64,000 bases of DNA from Sphingomonas suaedae (GCF_007833215.1 NZ_CP042239.1:930001-994000); one strand, 5' to 3'. Numbered from the stretch's first letter, positions 52,114 through 63,737 are shown. Translations and numbers: made by a program. The notes: generated by a model from the letters alone, not told the origin.

Positions 52114-53523
52114 GTGCACGTCGCGACCCTCGATCAACCCGATGATTTCGCCGCGTGGCGCGATCAGGCGCGCATGTTCCTCGCCGCCGCCGTCCCGCCG
52201 CACGATGTGGCGTGGCGGATCGGGGAAAGCGGGACAGCGGAGCTGTTCGCGAACGCCGCACCACCGCCGGCGCAGCGGTCCGCGCCGCTCCACGTACCCC
52301 GCGCGCTGCTCGCGCTGTTGCGCCTTGCGCTGCTGCATCGCGACCCCGACCGCTTCGCCCTGGCCTATCGCCTGCTCTGGCGGCTGCGCGATCAGCCCTC
52401 GCTGCACGCCAACCCCGCCGACCCGGACATGATCGCAGTGCAGGCGCTAGCAAAGGCGGTGCGGCGCGACATGCACAAGATGCACGCCTTTGTCCGCTTC
52501 CGGAAAGTCGGGTCCGCGAACGGGCGCGAGCAGTTCGCCGCATGGTTCGAACCCGATCATCATATCACCCGCGCCGTCGCGGGGTTCTTTCGCGATCGCT
52601 TCACCGGCATGGACTGGATCATCGTGACGCCGGAGGCGACGATCGGCTGGGACGGGACCATCCTGACGACAGGCCCCGGTGGCCGGCGCGGCGACGTGCC
52701 CGACGCCGACGCGGTCGAGGACGAATGGCGCGCCTATTATTCCAGCATCTTCAATCCCGCCCGCGTCAAGGTCGCCGCGATGAAGAAGGAGATGCCGGTC
52801 AAATATTGGCGCAACCTTCCCGAGGCGATGCTGGTTCAACCGCTGTTGCGACAGGCAGAGGGACGGGTGGACGCGATGGTGAAGCGACAGCGCGAGGATG
52901 CGGCGATCCTGACTGCGGAACCCGTTCAACCCCGACGCCACTTCGACACGCTTGACGCGCTCAACGCCGCGCTGGTGCAGGACGATGTGCCCCCCTCCCC
53001 CGATTTTGCCGACCGCGTCGTCCTCGGCGAAGGACCGCCCTCCGCACGGCTCATGCTCGTCGGCGAGCAACCCGGCGACATGGAGGACCGTAAAGGGCGG
53101 CCCTTTGTCGGCCCGGCCGGACAATTGCTCGACGACTGCCTCGACGACGCCGGGATCGAGCGATCCGAAACCTATCTCACCAACGCGGTGAAGCGGTTCA
53201 AATTTACCGAGCGCGGGAAGCGGCGGCTGCACCAGACACCCAATGCCGGGGATATCGCCCATTATCGCTGGTGGCTGAATGAGGAGATCCGGCTGGTCGA
53301 TCCTGCAGTCGTCGTCGCGCTGGGCGCCACGGCGCTGCACGCGCTGACCGGAAAGAAGCAGGCGCTGGCACCGCTGCGCGACGGTGCACTGGACCTGGGC
53401 GAACGACAGATGATCGTCACCGTTCATCCCAGCTTCCTCCTGCGCCTGCCCGACGAACAGGCGCGCGGAATCGAACGGGAGCGGTTCGTACGCGACCTGG
53501 CGGCAGCGCGGGCGCTGGTCTGA
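52114..53523 (+). CDS. DUF4130-UdgX fusion: uracil-DNA-binding protein of the UDG superfamily
   Basis: The 469-residue product has an N-terminal DUF4130 part (about residues 1-240), a linker, and a C-terminal UdgX domain. The UDG motifs are GEQPGD (317-322) and HPS (438-440). The UdgX-specific loop is KRRLH (369-373), whose His373 corresponds to the histidine that in the mycobacterial enzyme (loop KRRIH) joins covalently to the abasic sugar after uracil removal. UdgX is thus a suicide-type uracil-trapping protein. The start is GTG. It is encoded in one operon with the radical-SAM protein under a LexA box. Confidence 0.9.
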   Translation: MHVATLDQPDDFAAWRDQARMFLAAAVPPHDVAWRIGESGTAELFANAAPPPAQRSAPLHVPRALLALLRLALLHRDPDRFALAYRLLWRLRDQPSLHANPADPDMIAVQALAKAVRRDMHKMHAFVRFRKVGSANGREQFAAWFEPDHHITRAVAGFFRDRFTGMDWIIVTPEATIGWDGTILTTGPGGRRGDVPDADAVEDEWRAYYSSIFNPARVKVAAMKKEMPVKYWRNLPEAMLVQPLLRQAEGRVDAMVKRQREDAAILTAEPVQPRRHFDTLDALNAALVQDDVPPSPDFADRVVLGEGPPSARLMLVGEQPGDMEDRKGRPFVGPAGQLLDDCLDDAGIERSETYLTNAVKRFKFTERGKRRLHQTPNAGDIAHYRWWLNEEIRLVDPAVVVALGATALHALTGKKQALAPLRDGALDLGERQMIVTVHPSFLLRLPDEQARGIERERFVRDLAAARALV

Positions 53524-53602
53524 ACGTGCCAGGGGTGACGCCCCGCCGCCTTGCCGCTACCGTAACCCGCGTAACCATCCTCCCGCGTATCCCGGAGCCT
53601 GC

Positions 53603-55417
53603 ATGACCACTCGCCGCCAGTTCCTCGCCTCGACCGCCAGCCTTGCGTCATTGCGCGTCTTCCCCGCCTTCGCGCGGCAGGGCGCACCTTCCGCCGATTC
53701 TGCGGCGAGCACGCTCCTCGATGCGACCGCCGAGCAGTTGCTGACTAATTCCCCCGAGAGTGCGACCTCGCTCGGGATCGACAAGGGCGAACGGGCACAT
53801 CTGCGCTCGATGGTCGAGGATCGCAGCATTGCCGGTCGGCAAAAGGTCGCTGCAGGCCTTCGCGCTCGCGTCGCCCAACTCAACGCGCTGGATCGCGACG
53901 CGCTGTCGCCGGTCATGCAGACCAATGTCGATGCGGTGCGGACTGCGTTCGAGATCGGCCTCGACGGCATGGCCTTTCCTTATGGCGATGTCGCGGTCGG
54001 CGGCTGGCGCAACGCGCCCTATGTCGTGGTCCAGAATGTCGGTGCGTATCTCGACATGCCGCGCTTCCTCGACAATGAGCATAAGGTCGAAAGCGCGGCG
54101 GACGCGGCCAGCTGGCTCTCGCGGCTCGATGGCTGGGCGGGACAGATCGACGGCGAGACCGAGCGGCTGAAGGTCGCATTCGACAGGGGTGTGATCGCGC
54201 CCGATTTCCTGCTCGACAAATGTTTGAAGCAGATCGCGCTCACCCGCGGCACCGATGCCGGAAAATGGGAGTTGATCGAGAATTTCACCGGCAAGAAGGC
54301 GGTGACCGGCAGCCAGGCGGCCGATGCGGCGAAGATCGCGGCGGGCAAGGTCGCGCCTGCGCTCGACCGCCAGATTGCCGAACTGAAGCGCCATCGCGCC
54401 AAAGCGACGTCGGACGCGGGCGTGTGGAAATTCCCCGACGGCGAGGCTTATTATGCCTGGGCGCTGCGGGCCGGGACCACCACGACGATGACCCCGGACG
54501 AGGTGCACCGCACCGGCCAGGAGGAGCTGAAGGCGCTCCAGTCCGAAATGGACGGCATTTTGCGCAAGCTCGGCTACAGCCAGGGGACGGTCGGCGCCCG
54601 GATGACCGCGCTCGGCAAGGACGAGAAATATCTCTATCCGAATACCGACGAGGGGCGGCAGGAAATCCTCGCCTATATGACCAGGACCATCCAGGACATG
54701 CGGGCCAAGATGCCGCAGGCGTTTCACACGCTGGTGAAGGGCAATGTCGAGGTGAAGCGGCTTCCGCTCGCCGAGGAGCCGGGCGCGCCGGGCGCCTATG
54801 GCGGCGCCGGATCGATCGACGGCACCGTGCCGGGGCGCGTCTGGCTCAATCTGCGCACCACGCATCTGCACACGAAATACAGTCTCGCCACCCTGGCCTA
54901 TCATGAAGGCATTCCCGGCCATGCGTGGCAGGGCGAATATACGTTCAAGCTGCCGCTGGTGCGCTCGCTGCTGTCGTTCAACGCCTATACCGAGGGCTGG
55001 GCGCTCTATGCCGAGCAATTGGGCGCCGAACTGGGCGCCTATGACGACGATCCGGTCGGGCGGCTGGGCTATCTCCAGAGCCTCGCCTTTCGCGCGTGCC
55101 GTCTTGTCGTGGATACCGGCCTCCACGCCAAGCGCTGGACGCGCGCGCAAGCCATCGACTGGTTTGCCACCGCAAACGGATCCTCGGTCGAGGAAGTCGC
55201 GGGTGAGGTCGACCGCTATTGCAGCTGGCCGGGCCAGGCGTGCGGCTACAAATTGGGGCATACGGAGATCAACACCCTACGCACCAAGACGCAGCGTGCG
55301 CTGGGCAACGCCTATGACTTCCGCGCATTCAACGATGCGGTGGTGATGGGCGGCAGCGTGCCGCTGACCGTGCTCGAAAGCGTGATCGACCGGCACATCG
55401 CGGCCCGACGAGCCTAA
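53603..55417 (+). CDS. DUF885-family exported metallopeptidase-like protein
   Basis: The 604-residue product has a Tat signal (TTRRQFLASTASLASL) and a C-terminal part with the zinc-like motif YHEGIPGH and the following NAYTEGWALYAEQLG, both marks of DUF885. These proteins are related to M32/M3-type thermolysin-like peptidases. They are thought to act on peptides in the periplasm. The gene follows UdgX by 79 bases, but its role has no obvious link with DNA repair. Confidence 0.87.
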   Translation: MTTRRQFLASTASLASLRVFPAFARQGAPSADSAASTLLDATAEQLLTNSPESATSLGIDKGERAHLRSMVEDRSIAGRQKVAAGLRARVAQLNALDRDALSPVMQTNVDAVRTAFEIGLDGMAFPYGDVAVGGWRNAPYVVVQNVGAYLDMPRFLDNEHKVESAADAASWLSRLDGWAGQIDGETERLKVAFDRGVIAPDFLLDKCLKQIALTRGTDAGKWELIENFTGKKAVTGSQAADAAKIAAGKVAPALDRQIAELKRHRAKATSDAGVWKFPDGEAYYAWALRAGTTTTMTPDEVHRTGQEELKALQSEMDGILRKLGYSQGTVGARMTALGKDEKYLYPNTDEGRQEILAYMTRTIQDMRAKMPQAFHTLVKGNVEVKRLPLAEEPGAPGAYGGAGSIDGTVPGRVWLNLRTTHLHTKYSLATLAYHEGIPGHAWQGEYTFKLPLVRSLLSFNAYTEGWALYAEQLGAELGAYDDDPVGRLGYLQSLAFRACRLVVDTGLHAKRWTRAQAIDWFATANGSSVEEVAGEVDRYCSWPGQACGYKLGHTEINTLRTKTQRALGNAYDFRAFNDAVVMGGSVPLTVLESVIDRHIAARRA

Positions 55418-55430
55418 TTGTGTAGTCCCG

Positions 55431-55479
55431 GCATATGATGGGGTGAGAAGAGCGACAGCGCTCGCACTCCATCACATGC
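55431..55479. terminator. Long hairpin between convergent DUF885 and ntrX genes
   Basis: GCATATGATGGGGTG pairs with CACTCCATCACATGC (13 of 15 positions), with an inner GAGCG/CGCTC helix. It lies between two converging genes, so it could stop transcription from both sides. It has no T run. Confidence 0.55.
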
Positions 55480-55492
55480 TGGAGCCAAATAC

Positions 55493-56866
55493 CTAGTCGT
55501 CGCGCGCCTCGCTGATCCCGAGCAACTTCAATTTGCGGTGCAGCGCCGATCGCTCCATCCCGATGAAATGCGCGGTGCGGGAGATATTGCCCGAAAAGCG
55601 CTTGATCTGGATGCGCAGATATTCGCGCTCGAACGATTCGCGCGCTTCCTTCAGGGGGGCGCCCATGATCGTCGCGGCGCCCATGCCGCCCTCGTCGCCG
55701 CGGCGGCCCAGCACTTCGGTGGGCAACAGATCGATGTCGATCCGCCCGATCCGGTCGCCCGGCGCCAGGATCACCGTCGCCTCGACCACGTTGCGCAGCT
55801 GGCGGACATTGCCCGGCCATTCATAGCTTTGCAGTGCGACCATGGCGTCCGGCGCGACCTCGGGCGTGGGCACGCGCCGTTCGGTCGCATAATGCGCGAC
55901 GAAATGCTCGACCAGCGAGGGAATGTCCTCACGCCGCTCCGCCAGCGGCGGAATCGCGACGGGAACGACGTTGAGGCGATAGAAGAGATCCTCGCGAAAC
56001 CGCCCTTCTGCAATCTCGGTCGTCAGGTCGCGCGCGGTGGCGGAAACCACGCGGACATCGACCTTCACCTGGCGCTGTCCACCGACGCGGTTGAACTTCT
56101 GTTCGGTCAGCACGCGCAGGATCCGCCCCTGGGTCGCGATCGGCATGTCGGCGATCTCGTCGAGGAACAAGGTGCCGCCATGCGCCTGTTCGAGCAGCCC
56201 GGGATGGACCAGATCGCCATCCTCGACCCCGAACAATTCCTCCTCGACCCGCTCCGGTGTCATCCGCGCGGCGCTGACGATCACGAAGGGCGCATCGGCG
56301 CGGTGGCTCCATTCGTGCAGCAGGCGCGCCGCCACCTCCTTGCCCGTGCCGGGCCCACCGGTAATCATTACCCGGCTGCCCGTCGCCGCCACCCGCTTGA
56401 GCGTCGCACGCACCGCATTGATCGATCCCGACGTGCCGTTGAGGTCGGTTCCCCGCCCCACTGTCGCCCGCAATGACGCGACCTCGCGTTTCAGCCGCTC
56501 GGTCTCGGTCGCGCGCGCGACCAGCAGCAGCAGCCGCTCGGCCTCGAACGGCTTTTCGATAAAGTCGGACGCGCCGCGCCGGATCGCCGCCACGGCGGTG
56601 TCCAGATTGCCGTGCCCCGAAATGACGAGCACCGGGATCGACGGATCGCGCCGCTTGATCTCGTCCAGCAGGTCCAGCCCGTCGAGCCGCGACCCCTGCA
56701 GCCATACGTCGAGCAGCACCAGGCTCGGCCGCCGCTCGGCGATCGCCTCCAGCGCCGCATCGCTATCGGCGGCGCTGCGGGTTTCGTAGCCCTCGTCCTC
56801 CAGCACGCCCGCGACCAGTTCGCGGATGTCGCTTTCGTCGTCGACGACCAGAATATCGAGTGTCAT
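55493..56866 (-). CDS. ntrX: NtrX-type response regulator, AAA+ domain without GAFTGA
   Basis: The 457-residue regulator has a receiver domain (DILVVDDESDIREL, acceptor Asp in LVLLDVWLQG), a sigma-54-activator-like AAA+ domain (GGPGTGKEV; GGTLFLDEIADMP) and a C-terminal Fis-type helix-turn-helix (SGNISRTAHFIGMERSALHRKL). In the place of the GAFTGA loop it has LFGVEDGDLVHPGLLEQ, so it should not open sigma-54 promoters. The same loss is known in Brucella NtrX. It is paired with the NtrY sensor (25 bases apart) and is thought to link nitrogen, redox and envelope signals in Alphaproteobacteria. Confidence 0.94.
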   Translation of the reverse strand: MTLDILVVDDESDIRELVAGVLEDEGYETRSAADSDAALEAIAERRPSLVLLDVWLQGSRLDGLDLLDEIKRRDPSIPVLVISGHGNLDTAVAAIRRGASDFIEKPFEAERLLLLVARATETERLKREVASLRATVGRGTDLNGTSGSINAVRATLKRVAATGSRVMITGGPGTGKEVAARLLHEWSHRADAPFVIVSAARMTPERVEEELFGVEDGDLVHPGLLEQAHGGTLFLDEIADMPIATQGRILRVLTEQKFNRVGGQRQVKVDVRVVSATARDLTTEIAEGRFREDLFYRLNVVPVAIPPLAERREDIPSLVEHFVAHYATERRVPTPEVAPDAMVALQSYEWPGNVRQLRNVVEATVILAPGDRIGRIDIDLLPTEVLGRRGDEGGMGAATIMGAPLKEARESFEREYLRIQIKRFSGNISRTAHFIGMERSALHRKLKLLGISEARDD

Positions 56867-56891
56867 GATGTGTGTCCGTTCTTGGCTCGGG

Positions 56892-59120
56892 TCAGCGCCG
56901 CCGGCGGCGCGCTTCCCGGCTCCTCGTCGCCGTTCCCCCGGTTCCCGCCAGCCGCTCCAGCGTCGCGGTGTCGAAACACAGCGTCACGATCGTCCCGCCC
57001 CCGGGGCGGTCCGCGAACGCCATGGTGCCGAAATGTTCCTCGACGATCTTCTTGACGATTGCGAGGCCCAGGCCGGTGCCCCGGCTGCGCGTCGTCATAT
57101 AGGGCTCGACGATCCGCTCGCGCTCGGCGGGCAGGCCGATGCCATTGTCGGAAATCTCGACCAGCAGTTGCGCATCGGCTTCCTCGCGGATCGCGATGTC
57201 GATCGCACCGGGCTCGCCACCGACCCGGGATTCAACCGCTTCGACCGCATTCTTGACCAGATTGGTCAGCGCCTGGCCCAGCTGGCGCCGGTCACATACC
57301 ATCGGCGGCAGAGTGTCGGGCGCGTCGAACCGAAAACGAATATCGGGCTTCGCCACCTCGTGCAGGAACATCGTCTGGCGGGTGATGTCGATCAGCGATT
57401 CCTTGCGGAAGATCGGCTTGGGCATCCGCGCGAAGGACGAGAATTCGTCCACCATCCGCCGCAGATCGCCGACCTGCCGCACGATCGTGTCGGTCAGCTT
57501 GGCAAAGGTGCCGTCGTCGCTCTCGATCTTCTTGCCATAGCGGCGCTGCAGCCGCTCGGCGGCAAGCTGGATCGGCGTCAGCGGATTCTTGATCTCATGC
57601 GCGATGCGGCGCGCGACGTCCGACCAGGCGGCGCGGCGCTGGTCGAGCAGCTGCTGGGTGATGTCGTCGAACGTCAGCACCTGCCCCGCCTCGTCGCGAG
57701 TGATCTTGACCGCCAGCGTGCGCGCGTCGCCGCCGCTGGTAATCTGAACGATATCCTCGCGCGTCTCCCCGCCCAGCACCGCGTCCAGCTCGGGCGAGAC
57801 TTCGACGAGCAGCTTCCCGACCGGTGCCTCGCCGGGCTGGAGCAACGCCATCGCCGAACTGTTGATCAGGCGAATGCGCCGCTCGGCATCGATCGAGAGT
57901 ACGCCGGCCGTCACCCCGGACATCACCGCCTCGATCAGCGCGCGACGGCTCTCGGACTCGGCATTGGCATCGACCAGCGCGTTGGTCTGCTCCTGCAGCC
58001 GGTCGGTCATCCGGTTGAACGCGGTCGCGAGCGTGCCGATCTCGTCATCGGCGCGCGGCGTGGGCACCCGCGTCGCGAGGTTGCCAGCGGCAACATCACG
58101 CGCCGCATTGACCAAGTCTCCCACCGGACGGACGAGCCGGTCAGCAATCGCCAACGCGACCCACACGGCCAGCCCGACAATCAGCAGTGACAGCAACAGC
58201 AACGCCACGTTGAACTGAAGCTGGAGCGTACGAGATCGCTGGGTCAGCGATGTATAGTCGCGCACCACGGCATCCGCACGAATCGCGCGTCTCCGCAACT
58301 CTGGATCGATGATTCGGGCCGCATATAGATAGGTGTCCGGGTTGCCGGGGAACGGAGTCAGCGCGCGGACCCGTCCGCCTGCATATTCCACCACAACCTT
58401 TGTTCGCCCGGTCTTTAGTCGCTGGATCGCCGTCTTGCTTACCTGCTCCTCGATAAGGGCCTCGTACGGATTGAGGATGATGAGGGTCAGGATTTCGCCG
58501 TTGGCGGACTGTCGCACAATCGCCGCTTCGGATAGTTCGCGCTGTGTAGTTTGGACAAAAAGCGTATTGAAAAAATCTTGGCTGTCGATCGGCATTCCGT
58601 CGGCTAGTTCCCTAGCCAAATCCATCGCCATCGTCTCGGTATTCGCGCCAACGCGTTCCTGAAGATCGTTAAAGCTGGCGGCGGCAACCGCCGACGCATT
58701 CTCAAGCATCGACCGTGCCCGGTCGGAGAACCAGAACTCGACCCCATATTGAAACAACAGCGAAGCAACGATCGACACAAAGATCGTCGGCACGCTCGCC
58801 AGAATCGAAAAGATCGCCACCAGCCGCACATGCAGCCGCGCGCGTCCGCCCAGTGGCGAGCGCGCCGCGCGGCGCATCGCCACCCGCCGCCCGGCGAGCA
58901 CGATCAGCGCGACGAACGGGATCAGGTTCGCCACCAGCAGCAGCGCGACCAGCGGCGGCGTCAGCAACCGCTGCGTGCCGCTATTGCCGTTGATGACGAA
59001 ATAGCTCGCAACGACGATCGCGACCGCGATCCCCAGCACCAGCAACTCGACAAAGGGGGTGATGCTCAGCCGCCAGCGGCGCAGTCCGGTATGCGTCAGC
59101 GGCTCGGAAACGGCATCCAT
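56892..59120 (-). CDS. ntrY: NtrY-type membrane sensor histidine kinase
   Basis: The 742-residue kinase has three N-terminal membrane helices, a large periplasmic loop, a fourth helix (LLLLSLLIVGLAVWVALAI), a HAMP domain, a PAS domain (AGVLSIDAERRIRLIN), and the kinase core with HEIKNPLTPIQ and the ATP-binding NLVKNAVEAV, DNGIGLP and GTGLGLAI. It should phosphorylate NtrX. The C-terminus is Arg-rich. The ATG at 59120 is preferred, since the frame upstream of it (to 59159) has no hydrophobic or conserved part. Confidence 0.93.
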   Translation of the reverse strand: MDAVSEPLTHTGLRRWRLSITPFVELLVLGIAVAIVVASYFVINGNSGTQRLLTPPLVALLLVANLIPFVALIVLAGRRVAMRRAARSPLGGRARLHVRLVAIFSILASVPTIFVSIVASLLFQYGVEFWFSDRARSMLENASAVAAASFNDLQERVGANTETMAMDLARELADGMPIDSQDFFNTLFVQTTQRELSEAAIVRQSANGEILTLIILNPYEALIEEQVSKTAIQRLKTGRTKVVVEYAGGRVRALTPFPGNPDTYLYAARIIDPELRRRAIRADAVVRDYTSLTQRSRTLQLQFNVALLLLSLLIVGLAVWVALAIADRLVRPVGDLVNAARDVAAGNLATRVPTPRADDEIGTLATAFNRMTDRLQEQTNALVDANAESESRRALIEAVMSGVTAGVLSIDAERRIRLINSSAMALLQPGEAPVGKLLVEVSPELDAVLGGETREDIVQITSGGDARTLAVKITRDEAGQVLTFDDITQQLLDQRRAAWSDVARRIAHEIKNPLTPIQLAAERLQRRYGKKIESDDGTFAKLTDTIVRQVGDLRRMVDEFSSFARMPKPIFRKESLIDITRQTMFLHEVAKPDIRFRFDAPDTLPPMVCDRRQLGQALTNLVKNAVEAVESRVGGEPGAIDIAIREEADAQLLVEISDNGIGLPAERERIVEPYMTTRSRGTGLGLAIVKKIVEEHFGTMAFADRPGGGTIVTLCFDTATLERLAGTGGTATRSREARRRRR

Positions 59121-59179
59121 CGTTGCATGGCTACAACAGAAGCGTTGCCTTGAAAACACACTTGTCGCACGAACTGTCG

Positions 59180-60615
<1,436 letters not shown>

Positions 60616-60619
<4 letters not shown>

Positions 60620-61728
60620 CCGTCCGCCCTCGGCAAGTTCACGCGAAACACCGTCATCTCAGGATCCCCTGCCCGCGCATATTCAACCACCCCGCCCATG
60701 TCGCGCACCAGCTTCTCGACCAGCGGCAGCCCCAGCCCCTTGCCCTCGGGCTTGCCCGACACGAACGGCTCGAACAGATGGCTGGCGATGTCTGCCGGCG
60801 CACCCGGACCGTTGTCGGTCACCGAGAATTCGATCGGCAGCCACCGGCGCGGCTGATCCGGCGCGGGCCGCATCGCGACGCCATGACGGTACTGGGTGGA
60901 CAGGATGATCTTGGGCTCGGGCACATGGCGCAGCGCCTCGGCCGCGTTCTTGAGCAGGTTCATCGCCACCTGCAGAAACGCGTCCTTGTCCATCATCACC
61001 GGCGGCAGCGACGGGTCGAACCGCTCCTCGATCGCGATTCCGCGCGCAAATCCCGCCAGCGCCACGCGCCGGGCATGGTCGAGCAGCGGATAGATATTGT
61101 GCGGCGCCAGCTTGGGCGGACGCGTGTCGGTGAAATCCTGCATCCGGTCGATCAGCGCGGCGATGCGATCGACCTCGGTCGTGATCAGCTGGGTCAGCTC
61201 GGCCCGTCCTTCGGCATCGTCGGTGCCGTCATCGCCCGACAGCAATTGGGCAGCGCCGCGAATGCCCGACAGCGGGTTCTTGATCTCGTGCGCCAGCATC
61301 GCCGCCGCGCCGATCGCCGCGCGCGCGCCCGCGCTGCGGTCCGCCCCCACCGACAGGCGGCGCGAGGTCGGCGCCTGGTGCAGCGTGACGATGCGCCAGC
61401 CGGGATGCTCGGTGATCGGCTGTTCGATGAAATCGACGCGCGTGCGCGGCGAGCGGGTCGGCTCGATCTCGACATCGAACGCGGCGAAGCCATGCCCGTC
61501 ACGGCGTCCGGCATAGCCTTCGGGCGGCGCAAAGATGCGGTCGATCCGCTGCCCCAGCATCGCCTTCTCGCTGTGGTTGAGCAGATGCTCGCACGCCATA
61601 TTGGCGCGCGCGACCCGGTCCTGCGGGTCGAGCACCAAGGCGGCAACCGGCATCCCGCCGAATATCTCGGCCAGGTCGGGCTCGCCCGGCTGCGGCGGCG
61701 GCCTCAGGCCGCTTCGCGCGACGGCCAT
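60616..61728 (-). CDS. ntrB: NtrB, cytoplasmic nitrogen-sensor histidine kinase
   Basis: The 370-residue kinase has a PAS domain ([18 protein letters not shown]), the His box [18 protein letters not shown], and the ATP-binding [17 protein letters not shown] and GKGLGLPLV motifs. There is no membrane segment. In other bacteria its kinase/phosphatase balance is set by PII protein. It overlaps the dusB stop by 25 bases and ntrC by 4, which fits one operon. Confidence 0.94.
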
Positions 61729-62729
61729 GATCCCAAAGCAGGCATACCGCGGAATGGCGCGTAGAAGTCGTCGAGCATTCCCAGCACAGTTGCGGCCTTC
61801 GGCTCCTGATTCACCTTGTTGCGGAACTCCGCCGATCCGGGCAGCCCCTTGGTGTACCAGCCGATATGCTTGCGCATCAGATTGACGCCGGTCATCTCAC
61901 CATAATGGTCCAGCATCATCGCGTAATGCTCCGCAATCAGGGTATATTGTTCGTCGATTCCGGGGTCGGGCCGCTCGCCCTTGCCGGACAGCGCATCCAT
62001 CACCTGCCGCAGCACCCACGGTTTCCCATAGGCACCGCGCCCGATCATCACCCCATCCGCGCCCGATTGCGCGAGCGCGGTGCGCGCATCCTCGACCGTG
62101 CAGATATCGCCATTGACGATCACCGGGATCGACACCGCATCCTTGACCTTGCGCACGAACGCCCAGTCGGCGCTGCCCTTGTACATCTGATTGCGGGTGC
62201 GGCCATGCACCGTCACCATCTTCGCGCCCAGATCCTCGGCCACGCGCGCCAGCTCGGGCGCGTTGAGGCTGTCATGGCACCATCCCATCCGCATCTTCAC
62301 CGTCACCGGCACGCTGACGGCCTTGACGCAGGCTTCAATAAGCCTCGCTGCCAGATCCGGCACCCGCATCAGCGCCGACCCGGCATCGCCGTTAGTCACC
62401 TTGCGCACGGGACAGCCCATGTTGATGTCGATGATCGCCGCGCCGCGATCCGCGTTCAGCTTCGCCGCCTCGCCCATTTCATAGGGGGTACAGCCGACCA
62501 GCTGCATCGACACCGGCTCCTCGATCGGATCCCATGCCGCCTTCTGCACCGACTGCCGCGTCTCGCGGATCGCCGCCTGGCTCGCGATCATCTCGGTGAC
62601 GTTGAGCCCGGAGCCATAGCGCCGCACCAGCCGCCGGAACGGCAGATCGGTGACGCCCGTCATCGGCGCCAGGATCACCGGCGTCTCGACCGTCACCGGC
62701 CCGACCTGGATGGGTTTCAACATCGTCAT
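61704..62729 (-). CDS. dusB: tRNA-dihydrouridine synthase (DusB/NifR3)
   Basis: The FMN enzyme reduces uridines in tRNA D loops. The 341 residues show [20 protein letters not shown] at the FMN site, the catalytic Cys in [19 protein letters not shown], and [16 protein letters not shown], all DusB marks. The start may be two codons downstream (MLKPIQVG). As in other Alphaproteobacteria it is the first gene of the ntrBC operon, where it was once called nifR3. Confidence 0.95.
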   Translation of the reverse strand: MTMLKPIQVGPVTVETPVILAPMTGVTDLPFRRLVRRYGSGLNVTEMIASQAAIRETRQSVQKAAWDPIEEPVSMQLVGCTPYEMGEAAKLNADRGAAIIDINMGCPVRKVTNGDAGSALMRVPDLAARLIEACVKAVSVPVTVKMRMGWCHDSLNAPELARVAEDLGAKMVTVHGRTRNQMYKGSADWAFVRKVKDAVSIPVIVNGDICTVEDARTALAQSGADGVMIGRGAYGKPWVLRQVMDALSGKGERPDPGIDEQYTLIAEHYAMMLDHYGEMTGVNLMRKHIGWYTKGLPGSAEFRNKVNQEPKAATVLGMLDDFYAPFRGMPALGSWPSREAA

Positions 62730-62795
62730 TGTGCCTGAAATTTAGGCACGGGCCGATACAGGGGCAATGGCGGGGATGCAAGTCAGAGGTGGCAC

Positions 62796-63737
62796 CTATG
62801 GCCTGTTCTCGGTCTGCGGCTCCTCCGCGCCCTCCAACGCACTCGCGAAGTTCCTGCGCACAGTTCCAATACTCGGCACGCACAGGAAATTTCTGCACCA
62901 TGCGCGTAGCCTGATATTCTGACGGCCATCTGTTGCGGGCGGATCGAGCGCAACGACATATGCGACCCAGAGCGATCCATCACCCGGACTGGTTGTCAAA
63001 AGAACGTCGTCAGTCGTGCGGACAAGTGGGTAGAAGCTGTTCTCAGTGACCCATGCCTGCGCGCGCGCCCATTTCCGGCCGCAGTCGGAGCCCGACATAC
63101 AAGTCGCGACCAGGGTGGCCCGCTTCTTCATCTTTGAAATCTCAGCGTCGGTGATGAAGTCTTTCGACGCTTCGATGTCGCCTGGCATGTAACAGTAGGG
63201 CTTCACGTCTGGAACCGGCGCGCCTGGCGGTAACAACTCCATGCGTTGAGGGCGCCAGTCCGAACCACGGCGGAAGTCGACCAGATAATGTCCAATGCTC
63301 GCGCCCGACTGATCCCTGACTTGCCAAAGTCCGCGTGCAGTTTGCCCCCGTTTAGCATGGATCAGTGCAACCGGATCCTCGACCAACGCGGCACCAGCCG
63401 CCCGTGCGAATGGATCGGTGACCGTCCCCGATCGCGCAAGCACAGCCACACCGTTCCCGATCCAGACCGCTTTCCCATTGCTCTGAAACAGGTCGGCGAT
63501 CCTGACATTGTCGGCGCTGCGCGCTGCGGACCAGTATTTGATTACCGCTGTTTTCGCAGGAGTACCGGCGTCGCCCGCGGTAAAGTCGGCAGCCCCCAGT
63601 TTGCCGGCGAGACATTCTTGATCGGCCGCCGCCTGCACGGCGTTATATACAGCCGCGCCATAATCCTGGGCCGCCGCATCATTGATCCAAAGCAGTGCGG
63701 AAAGCAGGGCACCTGCCAGAACTCGAAATCCCACCAC
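62796..63737 (-). CDS. Exported protein of unknown function
   Basis: The 313-residue product has a signal peptide (VLAGALLSALLWINDAAAQ) and a mature part with several Cys (CYMPGD, CMSGSDCGRKW, CRNFLC) that could form disulfides. It contains no motif that I recognise. GC content is a little lower than in the ntr block. It sits alone upstream of dusB on the same strand. Confidence 0.6.
   Translation of the reverse strand: MVGFRVLAGALLSALLWINDAAAQDYGAAVYNAVQAAADQECLAGKLGAADFTAGDAGTPAKTAVIKYWSAARSADNVRIADLFQSNGKAVWIGNGVAVLARSGTVTDPFARAAGAALVEDPVALIHAKRGQTARGLWQVRDQSGASIGHYLVDFRRGSDWRPQRMELLPPGAPVPDVKPYCYMPGDIEASKDFITDAEISKMKKRATLVATCMSGSDCGRKWARAQAWVTENSFYPLVRTTDDVLLTTSPGDGSLWVAYVVALDPPATDGRQNIRLRAWCRNFLCVPSIGTVRRNFASALEGAEEPQTENRP

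Noticed and set aside
53648..55261. A 537-codon open frame opposite the DUF885 gene
   Set aside because: The Tat signal and HEGIPGH motif are on the plus strand; the antisense product is compositional.
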